Shown here: positions 24,798 to 35,620 of the stretch, one piece after another | How the letters are laid out: each line of letters begins with the position of its first letter | How positions within the stretch are numbered: position 1 is the stretch's first letter | Assembly: GCF_000764305.2 (NCBI RefSeq) | Contig: NW_025941456.1 | Location: 1 to 64,000, forward strand | DNA from: Hyalella azteca | Lineage: Eukaryota; Arthropoda; Malacostraca; Amphipoda; Hyalellidae | Direction of reading: 5' to 3' | DNA: 64,000 bases | The notes under the pieces: generated by a model | Database searches by the model: none | Seen by the model: only the letters and a program-made list of their open reading frames with translations | Told to the model about the DNA's origin: nothing | Program-made: the position numbers and the translations under genes

Positions 24798-25665
24798 AAG
24801 TAAAACAGGGTTGGCGATTTTTTTGATTTTTTAAAAAAAATCAAAAAAATCAAAAATCAATGATTTATTTGATTTTTTCATGATTTTTTTGATTTATTTG
24901 ATTTTTTTGATTTTTTCAGCTTTTTTGTATTTTTGAGGTGTTATTTTTTATTTTGCAATTAGCCTACTAACAATAACAGTATATGGATCATAATGGTTGG
25001 CTAAAAAGGGCACTTATTGCCTTCAATAATGGCCAACAGGCCAAGGTGGTGTTCACCACTTAGGGATTTTTGGGTAACAATTATTGATAAGTCTATTCAT
25101 TAGCTTTGTAAAGTTTGTATGGAGCAAGGTAATGAGCTAAATATTGACCATTTAACTGGCTTCAATATACAAAAACACTTCGGGAATGCAGATCTAAACA
25201 CTGAAGAGTCACATAACAGATAGCTACGTAGCTGATAGCACAGTGCACAGCACTATCAATAGATCTACTAGTTTTATATCCTATAAATCTACCAGACTCT
25301 ACCCTCTATACACACCGACTAGTAGTGACTGAGTGACTGACTGCACTGTTCCCATTTAATTCAAACCAATAAACCAATACTAAACATAAACTGAACGATA
25401 ACCAAACAAACCTCATACGACTTGAAACGAGACTTAAAATCTAACACTGTTTGAAATAAACATGTGCACAATTCAAATATTTTATATCCATTCACTGCAT
25501 TTAATTATTTTATATATAGTCATATAATTGTAATTGTTTTGTTTCTAGTTTCAAATTCACATATTCAAAAATTGAAATTAAATATTTTAATTAGAATACT
25601 CGTATTAGGGTGGAAAATCTTTCTAATTGCCTAAAAGGTCAATACAATCTCAACCTCTCAATATA

Positions 25666-26416
25666 CAGTGTGGGGCAGAACCGATTGAGCAGTTTTGAGG
25701 TAAAATAAAAGAGTAATGGAGGTACTACATAAAGAAGAAAGTTTATTTTCCTAGAGGTTAGCATAACATACCATTTAGAATACTTATGTTTTGAAAACAA
25801 TATCAGGAAGATGGAGGCCGTTAGCTGCAACACACTGTTGGAGTCGTTCTCAGAGGAGGGAGTAACCGTAACAGTGAATTCCAATCGCTATGCTGCAAAA
25901 TTTCTTACAGCCCATAATGGAAACATTGTTGAAAATGAAGCATTGAGAGAAATGTGATTCCAGCAGGATGGGGCTACAGCTCACACAGCTCGAATGTCAC
26001 TCAATGTTTTGAATAGCATGTTTCCCATAGGTCTGGTGTCTCTGAGGGGTGATTTACAGTGGCATGCGAGGTCACCTGATTTGAGCATTTGCAATTTCTT
26101 TCTTTGGGGACATCTAAAAGAAAGGGGTTCAGAAGTCGCCCTCACACCCTACCACAGCTAAGGGAACGGATTATTGCAGCAGAGGTTATGGCCATACCTC
26201 GCCATATGTGTGAACGTGCTGTAGGAAATTTCCGAGAACAACTCCAACAGTCTGATGCAGCTAACAAACCCCATCTTCCTGATATTATTTTCAAAACATA
26301 ATTATTTTAAATGGTATGTTATGCTAATCATGAGGAAAATAAACTTTCTTCTTTATGTACCTCCATTACTCTTTTATTTTGCCTCAAAACTGTTCAATCA
26401 GTTCTACCCCACCGTG
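25666..26416 (+). mobile_element. Nested mariner/Tc1-type element, internally deleted
   Basis: This 751-bp element lies wholly inside the hAT-like element. Its ends are CAGTGTGGGGCAGAAC and, inverted, CACGGTGGGGTAGAAC. The inverted repeats extend for roughly 150 bp on each side with few differences. TA dinucleotides at 25664-25665 and 26417-26418 are the expected target duplication for this superfamily. The interior holds only the C-terminal half of a transposase. Insertion here postdates insertion of the hAT-like element. Confidence 0.9.
25866..26301 (+). pseudogene. Decayed IS630/Tc1/mariner transposase, C-terminal part
   Basis: The translation contains NRYAAKFL, then FQQDGATAHTAR, SLRGDLQWHARSPDLSICNF and FLWGHLK. 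These are the conserved blocks around the second and third acidic residues of the DDE/D catalytic triad in arthropod elements of this kind (the D of QQDGA and the D of SPDLS). The codon before FQQDG is TGA at 25955-25957, where relatives have tryptophan. A frameshift near 26120-26140 separates HLKE from the later PHTLPQLRERI block, which runs to a stop at 26301. The N-terminal DNA-binding part is absent. It cannot make an active enzyme. Confidence 0.9.
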
Positions 26417-26834
26417 TATAAGCTAGCTAACACATTTAAATTGTATATTGTAATCAACATATAACAAATAGTCAAATAGTTAGACTACTTATAGCCTTAT
26501 AAGAATTAGCTAAGCTGCTAGTTACGTACAATGTATTTCAACTTGATGCCTTTGTACCAAAAACATTCAATTTATTGGAACCCAATACACACTAAAGGCA
26601 ACCAGTTTATATACCAATTTGTCATTCATAATACATTTATACTGAAGCATGAATAACAATACCTCAATATAAATTAAAGACTGCCACTCAATATTTTTAA
26701 ATATATGAAAAAATCAAAAAAATCAAAAAAATCGAAAAAATCAAAAAAATCATGATTTTTTTATAAAAAAATCAAGTGATTTAATCACATGATTTAATCA
26801 TTTTGATTTAATCATTGCCAACCCTGAAGTAAAA

Positions 26835-27798
26835 TCACCGTTCAACGGTCTCACTGGCGTTCTAGTGGCCTGCCGTCTGCCGAAACGTGAAAAGAAACAC
26901 GGTATTTCTGTTTTTATTAAAATGTAACACTAGAAACCCATACAACATCTAAAAAATGGATAAACGGTTTATTTTTACGTGGCTGCCGGCCACTAAAAAG
27001 CCGGAGATACAGTTTTTTACCGTTTTTTTTTCGAACACTGTGACATCTCCTCGGTAACTTTCCTTGACTTGTGATATGTACTCCAGGGTAACTACCGTCA
27101 GACATTCCATAGTTAAGCTTCCCTGCCTATCTGACATCTGCAGGTCGTAACTGCGAGGGCAAAGTTCATTCAAAGTAAGCATTATATTTATTTGTAAAAT
27201 CTAACAGGTAGACTCGGATAAAACGAATGCATTGCGCTGCCGTACCTGAAAATTTCACGTTCACAGCCGCGCAACGGTCACGTTAATGACCGTTGCGTCA
27301 GAGCAAGCACCAAAAGAAAAGTTTAGAAATTTACCATTTTTTAAATTTTAAAAATTGACCTCGGCCTTCGAGGGTAGAAAAGCTGAGACCTCTGAAATTC
27401 GAATTTTATAGCATTTGAATGCTCCACAAGGCTTGATCTAGCCGTGCACAATTCTGGACACCATCTCCAAGATCAGCTTGTCATATTGGAGATGAATCAA
27501 TGCACGAAAAATTATGAATACATTTTACCAACGAGTACATTTTTGATCTCGAGATTCTTGACAATTTATGTTTTAATATCTTCCTATAATTAATTACCGT
27601 AATCTAATGTACAAATTAAGAAATGGTACAATCGATACAATCATTGCAGCTCTTACCCAGCCAAGCAGGCAGAAATCAAACTTGGATTCATTTACCGTAA
27701 TCCAAAGATCAGGCGGGCCGTTATGTTTCAGACATCGCCGTGCACCTGTCGGGGCTTTGTCCTGGACAACAACTGCTTACTGGCACGTGGGCGTCCAA
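26835..27798. other. Unique sequence, nothing recognised
   Basis: No exon or repeat is evident apart from the start of the minisatellite at the right edge. Confidence 0.4.
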
Positions 27799-28900
27799 CT
27801 GAGGCAGGGGCTTGACTTAGGCAGAGGCTTGACTGAGGCAGAGGCTTGACTGAGGCAGAGGCTTGACTGAGGCAGAGGCTTGACTGAGGCAGAGGCTTGA
27901 CTGAGGCAGAGGCTTTACTGAGACAGAGGCTTGTCGGAAGCAGGGGATTGACTGAGGCAGAGGCTTGACTGAAGAAGAGTCTTGACTGAAGCAGGGATTG
28001 ACTGAGGTGTGGGCTTGACTGAGGCAGAGGCTTGACTGAGGCAGAGGCTTGACTGAGGCAGAGGCTTGACTGAGGCAGGGGCTTGCCTGAAGCAAAGGCT
28101 TGACTGAGACAGAAGCTTGACTGAGGCAGAGGCTTGACTGAGGCAGAGGCTTGACTGAGGCAGAGGCTTCACTGAGGCAGAGGCTTGACTGAGGCAGAGG
28201 CATGACTGAGGCAGAGGCTTGACTGAGGCAGGGGCTTGACTGAGGCAGAGGCTTGACTGAGGCAGGGGATTGACTGAGGCGTGGGCTTGACTGAGGCAGG
28301 GGCTTGACTGAGGCAGAGGCTTTACTGAGGCAGAGGCTTGACTGAGGCAGAGGCTTGACTGAGGCAGAGGCTTGACTGAGGCAGAGGCTTTACTGAGACA
28401 GAGGCTTGTCGGAAGCAGGGGATTGACTGAGGCAGAGGCTTGACTGAAGAAGAGTCTTGACTGAAGCAGGGATTGACTGAGGTGTGGGCTTGACTGAGGC
28501 AGAGGCTTGACTGAGGCAGAGGCTTGACTGAGGCAGAGGCTTGACTGAGGCAGGGGCTTGCCTGAAGCAAAGGCTTGACTGAGACAGAAGCTTGACTGAG
28601 GCAGAGGCTTGACTGAGGCAGAGGCTTGACTGAGGCAGAGGCTTCACTGAGGCAGAGGCTTGACTGAGGCAGAGGCATGACTGAGGCAGAGGCTTGACTG
28701 AGGCAGGGGCTTGACTGAGGCAGAGGCTTGACTGTGGCAGGGGATTGACTGAGGCGTGGTCTTGACTGAGGCAGGGGCTTGACTGAGGCAGAGGCTTTAC
28801 TGAGGCAGAGGCTTGACTGAGGCAGAGGCTTTACTGAGGCAGAGGCTTGACTGAGGCAGAAGCTTGACTGAGACAGGGGCTTGACTGAGGCACAGGCTTC
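27799..28900. repeat. 17-bp minisatellite with a 475-bp higher-order period
   Basis: The basic unit is AGGCAGAGGCTTGACTG. Rare variants mark a longer period: TTGTCGGAAGC occurs at 27931 and 28406, and GATTGACTGAGGTGTGGG also recurs 475 bases on. A 475-bp block of about 28 units has therefore been duplicated, with a partial third copy at the right end. The minus strand is open in several frames (128, 118 and two 85-codon frames) because neither the unit nor its shifts contain a stop. The repeated peptides SLCLSQASASVKPLPQS are a by-product of this. Confidence 0.95.
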
Positions 28901-30239
28901 ACAGGTTCATCCGCGGAGACGCATAACAGAAGAAAGGTGCATTAAAACTATTAGTGAAGTCTATTCAAGTTTCTAATCCACAAACTATTAGTGAATTCTA
29001 CATAAAATAAAGAAGTCTCAGTTTATCGTCTTGCCGATTGCATCAGTTGCCGATTGCATCATTGGTTGGCGATTGCATCATTGGTTGACGATCATCATTC
29101 GCCCCCTTGTTCTCTAATTGACCAGCAATCATCGATAAAGACTAACTAGCCTTTAATGACGCCTGCCTGTATGAGTACAGCAGTTGTTGGGCATTGCCTG
29201 TAAGGCTGTACAGCGATATATCGCTGCTGCAGCTTGTGCAACAGCTCTTTATGACTACTGCTGTCCCATGCATCGACTGCTGCCACCTGGCCAACTCCAT
29301 CCTAGGCCAAAATCATAGGCGTATCATCGGTGGCCGACCATTGCGCCCAAGTGAGCTGTCTCGTTTGTTAGCGAAGGTAACTCTAACGCATTGAACTAAC
29401 TGGTCGAATTCTCGTAAATAATTGTGCCAGTGTAAACCACTCAAAACAAAAAAAAAAGCAGTTTAAAAATTATTCTATCTAAAGAACGACGAGTCCTAAT
29501 TTAGTGCAATAGCTAAAAACAATTTACGACAAGCCGATAATTAATTCCTCAGTGCACAGAGTAAATTTGTCAACATATGTGATTATATTATGGATGGAAA
29601 GTGTACACTCGAGGACATTTGTGTGACTTTGATAGTTTACGATAAGTTTTTTGTCCCATTTTGGGCCATTCAGTGCCGGTTTGGTCCGGCTTAGGCACAT
29701 CAACGTTATGTCTGCTCTCTGCTCGTGCGTTAGATGTGTCACTTTCATGACATTATGACCAATTTATTTGTCTGAGTGTAATGCTGTTCAATTAAAGATG
29801 AGCAAGATTTATCTTGCCACTGAAATCGGTTGGTGAGGAAAATATCGATAAATTAAAAAGTCAAAGGACGATTAAATGTTTCTTATCGACGCAACACACT
29901 CGGATATTAAAAGGAATCCAACAAAATTACCATAATATCCTTAAAAAATAATGAAAATATATTATTTTATGTCCTAACATTTTCTGTTTAGTTCAACAGG
30001 CGAAGAATAATCACCAGAAAATTGTTGCAGTTTTGATGTGCCTGAAACCATCCTTAATCTGAGTGTCAATCTCAATCCCATAGCAAAATATTGCTTTAAC
30101 AAATCTAATGTTAATTTAAAACAAACAAAAATATAATATCTTTAAAATTTAGGAAAAAAACATTTTATGAGTTTCCAATTTTGTGCTGTCAACACCTCGC
30201 TTGTGATGAGTTGTGTTCAGTTTGACATGAGATCAAATA
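28901..30239. other. Unique sequence with a short GATTGCATCATTGGTTGG repeat
   Basis: Near 29030-29090 the phrase GATTGCATCA is repeated three times. The rest has no recognised content. A 66-codon plus-strand frame at 29194-29394 lies in a GC-richer patch but shows no family resemblance. Confidence 0.4.
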
Positions 30240-30375
30240 GCAGTTTATTTAAAAAGATACCTTCCTCGCCTAAATTTAAAAAGATACCTTCCTATAGCTA
30301 CGTTCTTTGTTTAAATTTAAAAGCCTGCCTTCCTAGTTTACATTTAAAAAGCTACCTTGTAAATTTAAAAACATA
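30240..30375. repeat. Degenerate repeat of about 26 bp
   Basis: ATTTAAAAAGATACCTTCCT and diverged versions recur four or five times. Confidence 0.7.
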
Positions 30376-30895
30376 CAAGAAATGAAAATAAATGTCCAAA
30401 TGAGAGATGCCAATGCTAACTTTTTAGATGGAATGGCATTAGAACTGAGAATTTTTCAAGCGATTGAAATATAATGAGAAATAGAAGACTGCAGGCAAAA
30501 AAGATATATATATCGAATTTTTCTTTTCATTTTTCTAAGAGTAATTCCTACACGGACTTTCTTTAAGATTTTCATCTTTTTCAAATGATTGAGATATAAT
30601 AGGAAATACAATTCTTTTCTTTTCTTCTGAGCCATTTCAAAGCTAAAAATCTTCAGGCATGTTAGGACTTTAGGACTCGTCAACATGCATGTTGACTCGT
30701 TTTGTTAGGAATCGTCAATCTTGAAGATTTAGTCACGTCTAAAAAGGAGTAAATCCGAATTTCATTAAAACGTACTGATGACTCTTCAGTCATGTTGAGG
30801 TTAAATTAGTAACTATTTACATGAGAAAAAAAAGGAATATTAGCGAATCAGTAACACAGTACCGGAGTAAAATGCAAGCGGTAGGAAATGAAGGA
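30376..30895. other. Unique AT-rich sequence
   Basis: It contains two related AAATGATTGAGATATAAT phrases (near 30460 and 30580) on a background of A/T-rich sequence. No gene. Confidence 0.4.
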
Positions 30896-31203
30896 CTTTT
30901 TTGCTATTTGGCCGTTATTTTTTTATCTCTGTTATTGGTAATTTGCATTTATTATCTTTATTATTAGCTATTTTTCAGTTATTATATCAATTATTAACCA
31001 TTTAATTGGAAGTCATTATATGAATTATTAGACATTAGGCAGTTTTTATATTATTTATTAGCCATTTGGAAGTCATTATATTAATTATTGGCCATTTAGC
31101 CGTTATTATAATAATTTTTAGCAATATGTAAGTTAATATATTGGTTATTAGTCAAATGGCCGTTGTTATATTAGTAACCGGCCATTCGACAATTATTATT
31201 TTA
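30896..31203. repeat. Degenerate repeat of about 35 bp, ATTATTGGCCATTT type
   Basis: Units combine TTATTAGCCATTT or TTATTGGCCATTT with GCCGTTATTATA or GAAGTCATTATA. About eight diverged copies are present. Confidence 0.8.
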
Positions 31204-31711
31204 TAATTTCTTATTATTAGTGTTTAAGTTTTTCACCGGCTGTAAAATGTTGACGTCATCTTATGAGCGGCAACGAACATTTGTTATTGAGGCACAAAAA
31301 CAAAGCGCTGTATTGCACACTACCCACATCTCCCTAAGCGTCACTGGTCTTGGATTTACTAAAGAAGCTCATTAACTGTCAACAAATATAATGAGGAGCA
31401 AGAAGGAGCTCGTTATCGAGAAACATGTTCCAACCGCGCTTGTAATCTAAGCTCGCGGCCAAATATTTTGGACGTTAATTTTTGGCTTAGTTCATGCAAG
31501 ACCACTTAGGATTTTTGAGCGTCCACGCAATCAGGTCCCTAATTAAAGCGTGGGAAAGAGGGAGGGTGGATGAGGGGACGAAAGCACGTCGCTTCTGGTT
31601 GTGCAAGACAACGTAGGTAAAGAAAGATTGCACACACGCTACAACAAACGAAAGTTGGCTGCTAAGACGAAATATTGCGAAACGGGACACAGACAAACGC
31701 GGTGCTTACGC

Positions 31712-32115
31712 CAGGGTGCGGCGTGGGAACTTACTCTTTTAAAAAAATCACAAAGTAAAAAGTATTAAAGATAGCGTTTTAATTCTTTCTTTTTTACAAA
31801 GAGCTACATTTAAAGTTTCGTTGGGTTTACTTACAAGTTTAATTCTTGAATATTACATCTTGTAGGTAAGTGGGCGCGACATTAAACTGCCTCCTAAACG
31901 CACGCTGGGTTGCAACGATAGACCGGCCACTAGAAAAGTACACAGAGACTGCGAACGCGCGCTCCTCTCTCGACCACTGCATGGTCGCAACTGAACTGAG
32001 TGGACGAAAAACTTCATAGCCCGCGCACCATATTGCGTATGGCGCCACCTTCCTAGGACTAATGGCCGCCACGTGGCGCGCAATTCAAATAAGTAAGTTC
32101 CCGCGCCGCACCCTG
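31712..32115 (-). mobile_element. DUF4817-type transposon, short deletion derivative
   Basis: The terminal inverted repeats are 24 bp with one mismatch: CAGGGTGCGGCGTGGGAACT at 31712 and, inverted, CAGGGTGCGGCGCGGGAACT reading back from 32115. Inside, the minus strand encodes the DUF4817 helix-turn-helix start. The right end is followed by TA (32116-32117), as expected. The left neighbour is GC rather than TA, so that copy of the target site has changed. The element keeps both ends and only the 5' part of the gene, making it a non-autonomous derivative of about 404 bp. Confidence 0.9.
31839..31982 (-). pseudogene. DUF4817 N-terminal fragment of a transposase
   Basis: The minus strand translates as MQWSREERAFAVSVYFSSGR followed by SIVATQRAFRRQFNVAP. 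I recognise this as the helix-turn-helix domain that opens DUF4817 transposases of arthropods. The frame then leaves the family pattern and stops. The catalytic domain is gone. An upstream in-frame ATG at 32072 exists, but the family usually begins at or near the MQWS methionine. Confidence 0.88.
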
Positions 32116-33065
32116 TATAAATTTCGGTAGTGATTTTAAATAAATACTAACCACATTAATATTTTCATCATAATATGCAAATATAAAAGTTAGATATTAT
32201 TTATTAAATATCTTATGAAAGTATCATGAAATTGTTGATGGAAGTTTCATTAATAATCTAATATACTGTTGCGCTAAATTACCATACCTACTTAATTAGT
32301 GGTCTGCTGAGTCGCACGATTTCGTACTCAAAACATTTTTTTAAATTGAACAGTAGGCTATGCAAAAAAAATCGAAGTCGTGTATTCCTTAGTTTAGTCG
32401 CAGCAACCACATCAACGCTCGAAAAAAAAATTAGAAAATAATTTGCATAAAGTCCGAAGCACAGTTAAATTGAAGAAATAAATAGCGAATTCACTAGTCG
32501 TTTTTAATCGCAAAACGATCGTGTGGATAATTTTCTATATCTGCCGAGTTTCAGCCACCGGCCCCTGCTTCCACTCTATCAGCATAACGACTGCAATATC
32601 GGGCGTGAAGCTCCGGAAAATTGCTCCAGTTTAACGCAGCTAAAATATAAGCGAGAAGGTTAGTCATTACGCATGTTTTGATCGCAGGCTTCCGTACGCC
32701 GACGCATGTCACTGAGAATGTCCGCCCCACAGCAAAACATGTCACATGTTTCGTCCTCATGAAGGTGAAGGCTGAAAAGCTACTAATGGGCCTGTTAAAA
32801 TATGCACGAACCGGAAAATGAGGTTTGTGGTTTATCGAACCGACCTGAGGCAAACTTGTATAAGCTAATCATTGAATGTGTTATCGTCGATAGTGAATTC
32901 GATTTTTATTTTGCGAGGTTGAGAGCAATTAGTGTTCATAGATATTTTTCTAACAACGGCTGGAAAAATGTAAATAATTATCAAAGAGTGAATAATTATC
33001 ATGCTTACAAGCTGATGTCTTCACGTTTAACTCTTATTACTATAAGATAGCAGAATAAGCTTATT
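32116..33065. other. Unique AT-rich sequence, nothing recognised
   Basis: A 100-codon minus-strand frame at 32551-32853 has no family resemblance. Confidence 0.4.
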
Positions 33066-34287
33066 TAAACACGAGTGGTTAATGACCAGAGAAATCATTG
33101 ATTTAAATTTTCAGGATCGAACAATATTCTTCAGTGGACGTTGGTTGATAAAAATTCAGGTTCAAGGAAGTAATTTAATTTATTAACGACGTTTCGAATG
33201 TAACAACATTCATTTTCAAGTTATAGGAAGCATTGAATACTGAAATTTTGGCGGAAATAAGTACATGATACACGTAAATATGATACAACACGAAAATTTG
33301 GAACCGTGAAAATAATTCCGAAACAATCTCAAAGTTCAGAAAATCCGGTAGTTATGAGATGAGAAGCTGGAGTCCAATCCATAGAGATGAGGGCCTCAGC
33401 TATCGTCGGTCGAATATCCCGGGTCACTGCACGATGAAGATGCTGGTGTGTTTCTCCAGCACAATGAGAGTTGTTGTTGTCAAGGGTGTCAGGAAGCCTG
33501 TTGAATTCATCACGGATCATGAGATGAAGTTGCTCGATGGTAAGACTTTGAGACCTGGTCTGGTTGCGAAATTGTCTCAGGTGGCAGGAAAAACAGCTGC
33601 TCAATGTCGATGAAGTTACTCCAATTACTCTAATGTAGTCCAAAAGATGAAGAAGTCTACAACCTTCTTTGAAGCAAAATTTATAGATCACATCAGATTC
33701 TTGAAGAACTCCTTCTTTTTTGAAGGGGCCGTTGCTGAGTACAGTTCGGTATTTGACGTCGTTGTCAAGGGTGTCACAGAGCCGGTTGAATTCATCACGG
33801 ATCTTGAGATGAAGTTGCTCAATTGTAATACTTTGAGTCATGATCTGGTTTCCAGCTTGTCTCAGGTGGCAGGAAGAACGGCTGCTCAATGTCATTGAAG
33901 TTACTCCAATTAGTCCAATGTAATCCCAAAGATGAAGAAGTCTACAACCTTCTTTGAAGCAAAATTTAAAGATCACACCAGATTCTTGAAGAACTCCTTT
34001 TTCGAAGGTGCCGCCGCTGCGTATAGTTCGGGGTTTGGCGTTGTGGCCATGGGTGTCACGGAGCCAGTTCAATTCATCGCGGATCTTGAGATGAAGTTGT
34101 TCGATAGAGTACTTCGAGACAATGGTTGACAACTTGAAAATGAATGATGTCACATTCGAAACGTTGTTAATAAATTAAATTACTTCCTTGAACCTGAATT
34201 TTTATCAACCAACGTCCACTGAAGAATATTGTTCGATCCTGAAAATTTAAATCAATGATTTCTCTGGTCATTAACTACTCGTGTTTA
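33066..34287. mobile_element. Element with long inverted ends and three internal repeats
   Basis: About 130 bp at the left (33066-33200) is repeated in inverse orientation at the right (34152-34287), beginning TAAACACGAG and including AACGTCCACTGAAGAATATT on the right. Between the arms lie three direct repeats of about 284 bp, marked by ACAACCTTCTTTGAAGCAAA and by TTGAATTCATCACGGATC. The minus strand is open for 274 codons (33329-34153) and contains EQLHLKIRDE three times; plus-strand frames are also open in each repeat. A 12-bp direct repeat, GTTTAACTCTTA, occurs at 33025-33036 and 34283-34294 and may be a target duplication. At each inner arm edge a hairpin, GAATG paired with CATTC, is followed by GAAACG. 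I suspect a rearranged Penelope-like element or its inverted tail pair, but no reverse transcriptase or GIY-YIG domain is present to confirm it. Confidence 0.7.
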
Positions 34288-34566
34288 ACTCTTAATGTAT
34301 AATCGAAAATAATAGTTATGCTATGCACTACCACCTGCCTCATCAATTGGAAGCTTGTTCACATAAGGTTTTTTTCATTGATATTTTTCCATTGCAAATG
34401 TATAAAATCCTTAATTTCTATACTTCAATTAAGTGATGAGGCTGATGATCAAAGGAGTAAAGTTATGATCTTCATAGTCGTAGGAGGCAATCGGAGATAT
34501 GAGCCTAGTCGGCTCATATCTCGTCCTAATCCAGGGATGGCTGAGCTAAAAACTCTTCATTAAATA

Positions 34567-34765
34567 GTCAAAGACCGCGCCTCCTTACATGTCTTCACAC
34601 GTCAAAGACGGCGCCTCCTTACATGTCTTCATACGTCAAAGACCGCGCCTCCTTGCATGTCTTCACACGTCAAAGACCGCGCCTCCTTACATGTCTTCAG
34701 ACGTCAAAGACCGCGCCTCCTTGCATGTCTTCAGACGTCAAAGATCACGTATCAATGGCCACGCT
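34567..34765. repeat. 34-bp minisatellite, 6 copies
   Basis: GTCAAAGACCGCGCCTCCTT starts at 34567, 34601, 34635, 34669, 34703 and 34737, followed by ACATGTCTTCACAC. The plus strand is open in more than one frame through it. Confidence 0.95.
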
Positions 34766-35030
34766 CATCACACGTCAAAGACCGGTCACGCACCTAGCAG
34801 AGGTCATGCTAATCACTTGTAAAGGCCGCGCTCATCACCTAGCAGAGGTCATGCTCATCACACGTCAAAGGCAACGCTCACCACATAACAGAGACAATGC
34901 TCATCACACGTTAAAGCCCACGCTCATCACCTAGCAGAGGTCACGCTCATCACTCGTTAAAGGCTACGCTCATCACTCGTCAAAGGCCACGCTCATCACT
35001 CGTCAAAGGCCACGCTCACCACATGGCTAC
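34766..35030. repeat. Related array of CACGCTCATCAC units
   Basis: Units of about 23 bp (CACGCTCATCACTCGTCAAA plus GGC) alternate with CACCTAGCAGAGGTCATGCT. They share the GTCAAAG word with the preceding array and probably arose from it. Confidence 0.85.
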
Positions 35031-35150
35031 ACCAGTCATTTGCATCCAAACCAGCTTGCGATGTTGACAGACATTTGCCGCTCGCGATGGAGAAATTTGC
35101 CGCTCCAGGAACATCAAGGGGATTAATGTCCTGCAAGTGACTTCTGTCGC

Positions 35151-35620
35151 AACCCTGACCTCCAGCTTGGACCTTGTCCACAACCCTGACCTCCAGCTTG
35201 GACCTTGTCCACAACCCTGACCTCCAGCTTGGACCCTGGCCACAACCCTGACCTCCAGCTTGGACCCTGGCCACAACCCTGACCTCCAGCGAGGACCTCA
35301 GCCACAACCCTGACCTCCATCGAGGACCTCGTCCACAACCCTGACCTCCAGCGAGGACCTCGTCCGTAACCCTGACCTCCAACGAGGACCTCGTCCACAA
35401 CCCTGACCTCCAGCGAGGACCTCGTCCGTAACCCTGACCTCCAGCGCGGACCTCGTCCGTAACCCTGACCTCCAGCGAGGACCTCGTCTGTAACCCTGAC
35501 CTCCAGCGAGGACCTCGTCCGTAACCCTGACCTCCAGCGCGGACCTCGTCCGTAACCCTGACCTCCAACGAGGACCTCGTCCACAACCCTGACCTCCAGC
35601 TTGGACTTCGGTCGCAACCT
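35151..35620. repeat. 31-bp minisatellite, about 15 copies
   Basis: AACCCTGACCTCCAGCGAGG is followed by ACCTCGTCCGT, CTTGTCCAC or TGGCCAC. Unit variants are grouped, CTTGGACC at both edges and GCGAGGACC in the middle, which suggests growth from the centre. The minus strand is open in three frames (229, 164 and 126 codons) because the unit has no stop in any phase. A single related fragment lies at about 35795-35838. Confidence 0.95.

Larger units (their letters stand above)
24806..26826. mobile_element. hAT-like non-autonomous transposon with exact 8-bp TSD
   Basis: The element starts with CAGGGTTGGC at 24806 and ends with GCCAACCCTG at 26826, a perfect 10-bp terminal inverted repeat. It is flanked by the identical octamer AAGTAAAA at 24798-24805 and 26827-26834. 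An 8-bp duplication with CAGGG ends is the hAT superfamily signature. Both ends are followed by arrays of TGATTTTTT or its complement, which form long subterminal inverted repeats. After removing the nested element at 25666-26416 about 1.27 kb remains. I see no hAT transposase or BED zinc finger in it, so it must have been moved by a transposase supplied elsewhere. Confidence 0.92.
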
